Positions 55,162 to 62,223 of a DNA stretch of 62,223 bases are shown in pieces. The number at the start of each line of letters is the position of its first letter. The first letter of the stretch is position 1. The stretch is taken from NCBI GenBank assembly GCA_001298575.1, contig LJCV01000266.1, positions 1 to 62,223 of the forward strand, written 5' to 3'. This DNA is from Actinobacteria bacterium OK074 (GTDB lineage Bacteria > Actinomycetota > Actinomycetes > Streptomycetales > Streptomycetaceae). The translations under genes and the position numbers were made by a program. The notes beneath the pieces are model-generated. The model was not told the origin of the DNA, did no database searches, and saw only the letters and a program-made list of their open reading frames with translations.

Positions 55162-55165
<4 letters not shown>
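53771..55165 (-). CDS. pmbA: PmbA/TldE-type metalloprotease partner
   Basis: 464 residues of the TldD/PmbA family without the zinc motif, as expected for the TldE partner of a TldD/TldE protease. Segments include NLRWAGNALTTNGVTRGRTLTVVATVDG, PAGRYETLLPPTAVADLMIYQFWSAAARDAAEGR, and GGELKRLTTTRHSAGLTGLPVAPSIGNLILDGG. It forms an operon with tldD; its ATG overlaps the tldD stop (ATGA). A much longer open frame that continues upstream is only the shadow of tldD. The pair matures peptide substrates such as modified peptides. Confidence 0.93.
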
Positions 55166-56685
<1,520 letters not shown>

Positions 56686-56998
56686 GGAGGTCTCCCTGCT
56701 GTCGTGGCCTGTCGGGTCCGATCATTTCGCGTGAGCGGGCGCCCCGACCACATCTTTCCGCCCGCGGACCACGACTTTGCCCTCGGCGCCCGCGAAGTGC
56801 TGCCCCACGGACCCATCACGCACCACCCATGGCCCGCACCCGCCCCGGGCCACCTGCGGCCTTCTGTAGGGATCCCACAGCAGCCCGCGAAAGCCACTGT
56901 CGATGCTCGATTCCCCGTGCGGGGGAGTGGACCGATAGGTTTTCGAGGAAGGCGCCTGTCTCGCAGGGGCTCCAGCACGCTACCGAAAGGGTGATCCG

Positions 56999-57715
56999 TT
57001 GAGCCGCTCGGTTCTCGTCACCGGAGGCAACCGGGGCATCGGCCTCGCCATCGCCCGCGCCTTCGCCGACGCCGGCGACAAGGTCGCCATCACGTACCGC
57101 TCGGGCGAGCCCACTGCCCTTAAAGAAGAGGGTTTCCTCGCCGTCAAGTGCGACATCACCGACACCGAGCAGGTGGAGCAGGCGTACAAGGAGATCGAGG
57201 CCGAGCACGGCCCGGTCGAGGTGCTGGTCGCCAACGCCGGCATCACCAAGGACCAGCTTCTGATGCGGATGTCGGAGGAGGACTTCACGTCCGTCCTCGA
57301 CACCAACCTCACCGGTGCCTTCCGCGTGGTCAAGCGCGCCAACCGTGCCATGCTGCGCGCCAAGAAGGGCCGCGTCGTCCTGATCTCGTCGGTCGTCGGG
57401 CTGTACGGCGGCCCCGGCCAGGCCAACTACGCCGCCTCCAAGGCCGGTCTCGTCGGCTTCGCGCGCTCCCTCGCCCGCGAGCTGGGCTCCCGCAACATCA
57501 CCTTCAACGTCGTCACGCCCGGTTTCGTCGACACCGACATGACCAAGGTGCTCACCGACGAGCAGCGCGCGAACATCGTGTCGCAGGTGCCGCTCGGCCG
57601 GTACGCCCAGCCCGAGGAGGTCGCCGCGACGGTGCGGTTCCTCGCCTCGGACGACGCCTCGTACATCACTGGAGCCGTCATCCCCGTTGACGGCGGACTG
57701 GGAATGGGTCACTGA
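56999..57715 (+). CDS. fabG: 3-oxoacyl-ACP reductase
   Basis: 238 residues of the SDR family. Nucleotide loop VTGGNRGIGLAIARAF, then VLVANAGITKDQLLMRM, the catalytic Ser in VLISSVVGLYGG, and YAASKAGLVGFARSLARELG (Tyr and Lys). The sequence is close to the FabG partner of InhA in actinobacteria. The start is TTG at 56999, with AAAGGG upstream; no ATG or GTG in frame is better. fabI follows after 5 nt, so both are co-transcribed for type II fatty acid synthesis. Confidence 0.95.
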   Translation: MSRSVLVTGGNRGIGLAIARAFADAGDKVAITYRSGEPTALKEEGFLAVKCDITDTEQVEQAYKEIEAEHGPVEVLVANAGITKDQLLMRMSEEDFTSVLDTNLTGAFRVVKRANRAMLRAKKGRVVLISSVVGLYGGPGQANYAASKAGLVGFARSLARELGSRNITFNVVTPGFVDTDMTKVLTDEQRANIVSQVPLGRYAQPEEVAATVRFLASDDASYITGAVIPVDGGLGMGH

Positions 57716-57720
57716 TCACC

Positions 57721-58488
57721 ATGAGCGGAATTCTCGAGGGCAAGCGCGTCCTGATCAGCGGTGTGCTGATGGAGTCCTCCATCGCCTTCCACGCCGCCAA
57801 GCTGGCCCAGGAGCAGGGTGCCGAGATCATCCTGACCGCGTTCCCGCGGCCCACGCTGACCGAGCGCATCGCCAAGAAGCTCCCGAAGCCCACCAAGGTC
57901 ATCGAGCTGGACGTCACCAACGACGAGCACCTCGGGCGCCTGGCCGACATCGTGGGCGAGGAGCTGGGCGGCCTGGACGGTGTCGTGCACTCCATCGGGT
58001 TCGCGCCGGCGGACGCGCTCGGCGGCAACTTCCTCAACACGCCCTTCGAGTCGGTCGCCACGGCCATGCACGTCTCGGCGTTCTCCCTGAAGTCGCTGAC
58101 CATGGCCTGCCTGCCGCTGATGCAGAACGGCGGCTCCGTCGTCGGCCTCACCTTCGACGCGCAGTACGCCTGGCCGCAGTACGACTGGATGGGCCCGGCC
58201 AAGGCCGCCCTGGAGGCCACCAGCCGCTACATGGCGCGCGACCTGGGCAAGCAGAACATCCGCTGCAACCTGATCTCCGCCGGTCCGATCGGCTCCATGG
58301 CCGCCAAGTCCATCCCGGGCTTCTCCGACCTGGCCTCCGTCTGGGACACCCGCTCCCCCCTGGAGTGGGACCTCAAGGACCCCGAGCCGGCCGGCCGCGG
58401 CATCGTCGCCCTGCTGAGCGACTGGTTCCCGAAGACCACGGGCGAGATCATCCACGTGGACGGTGGGCTGCACGCCATCGGGGCGTGA
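57721..58488 (+). CDS. fabI: Enoyl-ACP reductase (InhA type)
   Basis: 255 residues. The N-terminal GKRVLISGVLMESSIAFHAAKLAQEQGAE is the NADH loop, and AQYAWPQYDWMGPAKAALEATSRYMARDLG contains the Tyr and Lys of the active site. LISAGPIGSMAAKSIPGF covers the substrate-binding loop. This is the FabI/InhA enzyme that completes each fatty acid elongation round. The gap that follows (to 58850) carries repeats but no gene. Confidence 0.96.
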   Translation: MSGILEGKRVLISGVLMESSIAFHAAKLAQEQGAEIILTAFPRPTLTERIAKKLPKPTKVIELDVTNDEHLGRLADIVGEELGGLDGVVHSIGFAPADALGGNFLNTPFESVATAMHVSAFSLKSLTMACLPLMQNGGSVVGLTFDAQYAWPQYDWMGPAKAALEATSRYMARDLGKQNIRCNLISAGPIGSMAAKSIPGFSDLASVWDTRSPLEWDLKDPEPAGRGIVALLSDWFPKTTGEIIHVDGGLHAIGA

Positions 58489-58850
58489 GCGCTGCCGCTG
58501 CCGCTGGGGCCGGGTCCTGCCGCTGTGGCTGGGGCTGCGGCTTGATCGGCGGCCTGGGGTGCCTCTTCGGTGCCTGATCGACGTACGAGGGCGCGTGTCC
58601 TGTCCGGGCGCGCGCCCTTGGTGCGTCTTGGACGTACGTCCGGGGGGCGTCTCCCCACGACGGCGTCCCTACGACGGCGTCCCTACGTAGCGTACGACGG
58701 CTCTTTACGGCGCCGCCCTTGCGGTACGCCTTCGCGGCGCCTCCCCCGTTCGGCCTACCCGGCCGGGCGGAGGCGGGGGACAACTGGGCACTCTGGAGTA
58801 CGCGTTCACGTCCGTGTTTCCTCCCCAGCAAGGCCGAGGAGGCCCCCCTT
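58489..58850. other. Gene-free gap after fabI with tandem repeats
   Basis: A 362-nt gap. It includes TGCCGCTGCCGCTG, an exact tandem pair ACGACGGCGTCCCT at 58657-58670 and 58671-58684, and several GTACG-rich short palindromes. No U-rich hairpin or protein-like frame is present. The final 100 nt should carry the promoter for the next gene. Confidence 0.6.
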
Positions 58851-59201
58851 GTGCGCCTGTCCCGCAGCCTGGCCGCAGTGACCGCTGCCGTCGCCCTCCT
58901 GATGTCCCTGCCGTACGACGCCGTGCCGCACGCGCCCGTGGAGGCACGGAAACCCGCCGCCCCGCAGCCGTTCGGCGCCGAGTGCCGGACCCGGGTCACC
59001 GGGTCCCACGTCCTCGCCTACTGCCACAACCCGTATCCGGACACGGACCGCGTACGCCTGCACATCGCGTGCGGCCACTGGTGGGACCTCGACACCGACA
59101 GCACCCCGTACGACGCCGGGCCCGCGCTGACCGTGCGGCTGTCCGGCCGGTGCTGGAAGGAGGTCCGGACGGCGTGGGTCAGCCACGAGCGGGTCGGGTG
59201 A
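58851..59201 (+). CDS. Small secreted protein, unknown function
   Basis: 116 residues. A signal peptide (LSRSLAAVTAAVALLMSLPYDAV) is followed by a domain with four Cys (AECRTRVTG, LAYCHNPYP, HIACGHWWDL, GRCWKEVRTAW) that could form two disulfides. No family recognised. The GTG at 58851 has GAGGAGG 8 nt upstream; an earlier start would add codons that are not protein-like. Confidence 0.75.
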   Translation: MRLSRSLAAVTAAVALLMSLPYDAVPHAPVEARKPAAPQPFGAECRTRVTGSHVLAYCHNPYPDTDRVRLHIACGHWWDLDTDSTPYDAGPALTVRLSGRCWKEVRTAWVSHERVG

Positions 59202-59210
59202 GCGCGACGC

Positions 59211-59319
59211 GTGCGTGGCCTTCCGCGAGCGATCTCCGTCAGTGGCCTCCGTGCGTGGCCTTCCGTGCTCGACGCCGCCGCCTCCGTACCGGACGTCTTC
59301 CGGACCGGACGTCTTCCGG
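59211..59319. repeat. Direct repeats after the secreted protein gene
   Basis: GTGCGTGGCCTTCCG occurs at 59211-59225 and 59251-59265, and ACCGGACGTCTTCCGG occurs exactly twice in tandem at 59288-59303 and 59304-59319. The gap has no gene. Confidence 0.85.
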
Positions 59320-59366
59320 CCGACCCCGGCGCGGGTCCGGCGGGCCCGGGGTGCGACACTGCCTTC

Positions 59367-59483
59367 ATGCCAGTGCTCGATCCGAACCCCCAGAACGGCC
59401 AGCGGAAGTTGCTGCTCGTCTTCGGTACGTTCTTCGCCATCCTCATCGTCATCGGCATCGTGGCGTCGATCGCCTCTCCCTGA
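59367..59483 (+). CDS. 38-residue single-helix peptide (SGM_5486 type)
   Basis: A short protein that starts MPVLDPNPQNGQRKLLLVFG and continues as one membrane helix to the C-terminus (FAILIVIGIVASIASP). From memory the near-identical peptide is annotated in many streptomycetes as SGM_5486 family transporter-associated protein. The name does not define a function. The high conservation of so short a peptide suggests a real product. No strong ribosome binding site is visible; translation may start close to the transcript end. Confidence 0.75.
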   Translation: MPVLDPNPQNGQRKLLLVFGTFFAILIVIGIVASIASP

Positions 59484-59713
59484 TGCCCGCCTCCCCACCC
59501 CGAGGTCCTTCCGGCGTCCCGCTCGGCCTTGCGGTGTGGTGGATTGTCCGCTTTGCCGGGTCGATGGTGTAGCTAGCCCCCCATCCCCTAGGGGGCCAAG
59601 GTCAGGGTCAAGTGGGGAGTTCACCGGATGGGTTGAGGGCTCCGGGTTCCGTAACTTCGAGGTGTGGCCGCAGGACGCGGACCATGGACCGCCCGAAGAC
59701 CCACGGAGGCATC

Positions 59714-59917
59714 ATGTCGGCCCGCACGCACACCCCGCCCCACCCGGCGACCACGGGCGGCGTCGACATACGGCTGCCCTGGTGGGCCCTGGTCCTGCCG
59801 ACCCTCGGCTTCGTCGTGCTGCTGTCCCTGATGCTCAACCCGGCGGACACGCACACGTCCGGCGCGGACGTCGCGATCACGCACTTCGTGGAGCGCGTCA
59901 AGGACCTGGTGGCATAG
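59714..59917 (+). CDS. 67-residue single-helix membrane protein
   Basis: N-terminal HTPPHPATTGG tract, a membrane helix (LPWWALVLPTLGFVVLLSLML) and a C-terminal amphipathic part (SGADVAITHFVERVKDLVA). The ATG has CGGAGGC 5 nt upstream. No family identified; the shape resembles small auxiliary subunits, but there is no evidence for a partner. The gap between it and the preceding peptide (59484-59713) shows no gene. Confidence 0.72.
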   Translation: MSARTHTPPHPATTGGVDIRLPWWALVLPTLGFVVLLSLMLNPADTHTSGADVAITHFVERVKDLVA

Positions 59918-59998
59918 GCCCGAGGTGCCCGTCTTCGAGCGTGTGAGCCCTGCCAACTCCCTGAGACCGATGGCGTGTTTCATGCGAAGCTGGGACGC

Positions 59999-60517
59999 AT
60001 GAGCGTCGCAGAACCCCGCAGGATTGTTCTCTTCCGACATGCGAAGGCCGACTGGCCGCAGGTGGCCGACCACGAGCGCCCGCTCGCGGACCGGGGCCGC
60101 AAGGACGCCGCCGTCGCCGGGCGCAAGCTGGCCGACAGCGGAATCGCCTTCGACCTGGCCCTCTGCTCCACCTCGACCAGGACCCGCGAGACCTGGAAGC
60201 TCGCCGTCTAGGAGCTTCCGCACCGGCCGAAGACCCTCTACGAGGAGCGGCTCTACGAGGCATCCCCGGGCGAGTTGATCGCTGTGCTCAACGAAACTCC
60301 CGAGGACGTGCGGAACGTGGTGCTGATCGGCCACAACCCGTCCGTGCAGGGGCTCGCCGACATCCTGGCCGGCGAGGCCGAGGGCGACGCACGCGAGCGG
60401 ATGAGCCGCCGCGACTTCCCGACCGCCGCCTTCGCCGTACTCTCCTTCGACGGCTCCTGGAAGGCCGTGGAACCCGGCGCCGGCACGCTGCTCGACTACT
60501 GGGCGCCGTCCGAGTAG
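59999..60517 (+). pseudogene. SixA-like phosphohistidine phosphatase, interrupted by an in-frame TAG
   Basis: The first part (from ATG 59999) reads RIVLFRHAKADWPQVADHERPLADRGRKDA, the SixA RHG-type catalytic block, to TRETWKLAV and then TAG at 60209-60211. The same frame continues with the remaining conserved parts: EERLYEASPGELI, VVLIGHNPSVQGLADIL (second catalytic His) and a normal C-terminus at 60517. In relatives I recall Gln (CAG) at the stop position, so this looks like a single C-to-T change. The truncated product would lack the second His. Sequencing error or readthrough are alternatives. Confidence 0.8.
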
Positions 60518-60592
60518 CCCCGCCGCACGCAGATCTCGCGGAGGTCTCGCGGAGTACCTTCAGAGACGAGAGACGAGGGACGAGACAGGGAA

Positions 60593-60625
60593 GGGCCCGG
60601 CGCCGGCAGGAGTGGCGCCGGGCCC
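60593..60625. terminator. Bidirectional terminator between sixA and serB
   Basis: GGGCCCGGCGCC (60593-60604) pairs perfectly with GGCGCCGGGCCC (60614-60625) around a 9-nt loop, in the convergent gap. Confidence 0.85.
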
Positions 60626-60655
60626 CGACGTTGTCCGTCGCCGCCCTGCCGGTGT

Positions 60656-61915
60656 CTACCGTCCCTCGGTCTCCGCCGGCCCTGCCACCGCCGTCCCGGC
60701 GAACCCGTCCTCGTCGTCATCGTGCGTGTCCGCCGCCTCGACCTCTTCGCGGGTGATGCCCAGCAGATAGAGAACGGTGTCCAGGAAGGGCACGTTCACC
60801 GCGGTGTGCGCGGCCTCGCGGACCACCGGCTTGGCGTTGAAGGCGACGCCCAGACCGGCCGCGTTGAGCATGTCGAGGTCATTGGCACCGTCGCCGATCG
60901 CCACGGTCTGGGCCAGCGGCACGCCCGCCTCCGTGGCGAACCGGCGCAACAGCCGCGCCTTGCCCGCCCGGTCCACGATCTCCCCGACGACCCGCCCGGT
61001 CAGCCGGCCGTCGACGATCTCCAGGGTGTTGGCCTGGGCGAAGTCCAGCCCGAGGCGCTCCTTGAGGTCGTCCGTGACCTGGGTGAACCCGCCGGAGACG
61101 ACACCGACCTGGAAGCCGAGCCGCTTCAGCGTACGGATCAGGGTGCGCGCGCCCGGCGTCAGCCGTACCTCGCTGCGCACCTTGTCCACCACCGAGGCGT
61201 CCAGCCCCTCAAGCAGCGCCACGCGCGCGTGCAGCGACTGTTCGAAGTCCAGCTCGCCGCGCATCGCGGCCGCCGTCACCTCCGCGACCTGCTGCTCACA
61301 GCCCGCGTGCGCGGCGAACAGTTCGATGACCTCGTCCTGGATGAGCGTCGAGTCGACGTCCATCACGATCAGCCGCTGCGCCCGCCGGTGCAGCCCGGCC
61401 GCGACGACGGCCACGTCGACACCCAGTGCCGCCGCCTCGGTCGCCAACGCGGTGCGCAGTGCCTCCGTCTCCGTACCGGACACCGCGAACTCCACCGCCG
61501 TCACCGGGTACTTGGCGAGCCGGAAGATACGGTCGATGTTGCCGCCGGTCGCGGTGATCCGCGCCGTGATCGCCGCCGTCGAGTGGGCGGTGAGCGGGTG
61601 CCCGAGCACGGTGACCAGTGAACGGCCGAGCCCTCGCGGCCGGTTGTCGCCGAGACCGGAGATGATCTCCGCCTGCATCCGCATCGAGTCGGCCCAGGTG
61701 TGCACGGTGGCCCGCAGCGCCCCCTCCCCGCCGGGTGGCCGGGTCACCAGGGCGCACAGCACCATGCGGCCGCGGGTGACGACCTGTTCGATGTCGATCA
61801 CATCGACGGCGTACGAGGCCAGGATGTCGAAGAGTCCGGCGGTCAGGCCGGGCCGGTCCCTGCCGAAGATCTTGACGAGGAGGGTGGGGGCGTCGGTGGT
61901 CTGCGAAGCGCTCAT
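60656..61915 (-). CDS. serB: Phosphoserine phosphatase with ACT domains
   Basis: Last step of serine synthesis. The 419-residue protein has two N-terminal ACT-like domains (TLLVKIFGRDRPGLTAGLFDIL and SLVTVLGHPLTAHSTAAITARI), then the HAD domain: motif I VMDVDSTLI, cap region, LGFQVGVVSGGFTQVTDDL (motif II), and motif IV AIGDGANDLDMLNAAGLGVAF. A short acidic C-terminal tail follows. The long N-terminal regulatory part is typical of actinobacteria. The ATG at 61915 is clear. Confidence 0.95.
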   Translation of the reverse strand: MSASQTTDAPTLLVKIFGRDRPGLTAGLFDILASYAVDVIDIEQVVTRGRMVLCALVTRPPGGEGALRATVHTWADSMRMQAEIISGLGDNRPRGLGRSLVTVLGHPLTAHSTAAITARITATGGNIDRIFRLAKYPVTAVEFAVSGTETEALRTALATEAAALGVDVAVVAAGLHRRAQRLIVMDVDSTLIQDEVIELFAAHAGCEQQVAEVTAAAMRGELDFEQSLHARVALLEGLDASVVDKVRSEVRLTPGARTLIRTLKRLGFQVGVVSGGFTQVTDDLKERLGLDFAQANTLEIVDGRLTGRVVGEIVDRAGKARLLRRFATEAGVPLAQTVAIGDGANDLDMLNAAGLGVAFNAKPVVREAAHTAVNVPFLDTVLYLLGITREEVEAADTHDDDEDGFAGTAVAGPAETEGR

Positions 61916-61989
61916 GGTGTTCCCACCGTAACGGGCACCCCGTGCCTTATGCCTCTGAGGTCCGTCCAGCGGACACGAAACACTCGATG

Positions 61990-62223
61990 TCAGACAGGTG
62001 ACGGGCAGCTGTCGGAGTTGCGAAGAGGGGCCGGTTCGCGGAGCCGCGCCTCACCCTTGGCCGCGCGGGCGCCCCGGTGGCGGGGGTGGGGGAGGGGGTG
62101 GTGGGGGTCCGGCGTCGGAGACGAGAGCGGCGGCGTGCGGGGCGGGTGGGGGCGGCGGAGCAGCAGATCGGCGGTGGAGCAGCCGCCCTGCTGGCCGACG
62201 TACTCGGCGAGCAGGACGGTGTC
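61990..62223 (-). CDS. 3' end of an unrecognised gene cut by the window edge
   Basis: An open minus-strand frame enters at the right edge and ends with TGA at 61992-61990. The visible 77 residues begin DTVLLAEYVGQQGGCSTADLLLRR and continue as a Pro/His/Arg-rich tail. The first part looks like real protein; the tail is low complexity. No family assigned. It could also be chance, because the frame has no start in the window. Confidence 0.45.
   Translation of the reverse strand, partial: DTVLLAEYVGQQGGCSTADLLLRRPHPPRTPPLSSPTPDPHHPLPHPRHRGARAAKGEARLREPAPLRNSDSCPSPV

Noticed and set aside
59714..59917. Possible CbtB cobalt transporter subunit
   Set aside because: Size and single helix fit, but the C-terminal His motif expected for CbtB is missing and no CbtA gene is adjacent.

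Overview
The window is a high-GC actinobacterial chromosome segment, almost certainly Streptomyces. Codon third positions are nearly all G or C, GTG and TTG starts are common, and several products are Streptomyces-type: the GATC-binding nucleoid protein Gbn, DUF397 and WhiJ-like HTH proteins, a DUF6286/AmaP/Asp23 cluster, and the 38-residue SGM_5486-type peptide. From memory, the gene order matches the S. coelicolor SCO1807-SCO1859 interval in reverse orientation. No rRNA, tRNA, CRISPR array, prophage or insertion sequence was recognised.

Positions 1-18830 hold the cobalamin (B12) corrin-ring genes in two minus-strand operons separated by a plus-strand ZIP metal permease. The right operon runs from a cobalamin riboswitch through cobD, cobQ, cobN, a fused ChlI/ChlD chelatase, cobO, cobB and cobI. 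The left operon is cobM, cobL, a cbiG-cobJ fusion, cobH, a His-tailed cbiX and cobC (cut by the window edge). Most junctions are 4-nt start/stop overlaps, implying translational coupling. Two Streptomyces dispersed repeats sit in frame inside cobB and cobQ.

Positions 18831-24096 carry a small module of a DUF397 protein, two membrane proteins and a WhiJ-like HTH regulator, then a phosphate permease with a PHO box and a secreted GH25 lysozyme. Positions 24097-32001 carry an aldolase, a hydrolase, an unrecognised 510-residue protein, a VOC protein, an ABC-F ATPase behind a putative leaderless leader peptide, gbn and an enoyl-CoA hydratase.

Positions 32071-35505 hold an Asp23/Gls24-type envelope cluster. 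Positions 35571-47281 carry an SDR, a GH15 hydrolase, SURF1, a DEDDh exonuclease with BRCT domain, a VIT-type metal transporter, a zinc dehydrogenase, a CopD-like membrane protein, a CaiB-like CoA transferase behind a striking triple-palindrome operator, and a secreted subtilase. Positions 47616-62223 carry DUF485/ActP acetate uptake, moaA, small stress proteins, tyrS, the TldD/PmbA protease pair, fabG-fabI, small membrane proteins, a sixA-like phosphatase broken by an amber codon, serB, and the 3' end of an unrecognised gene.

The most unusual global signal is that many intergenic gaps contain perfect or near-perfect short tandem duplications (9-21 nt units). Several start exactly at, or span, the stop codon of the upstream gene.
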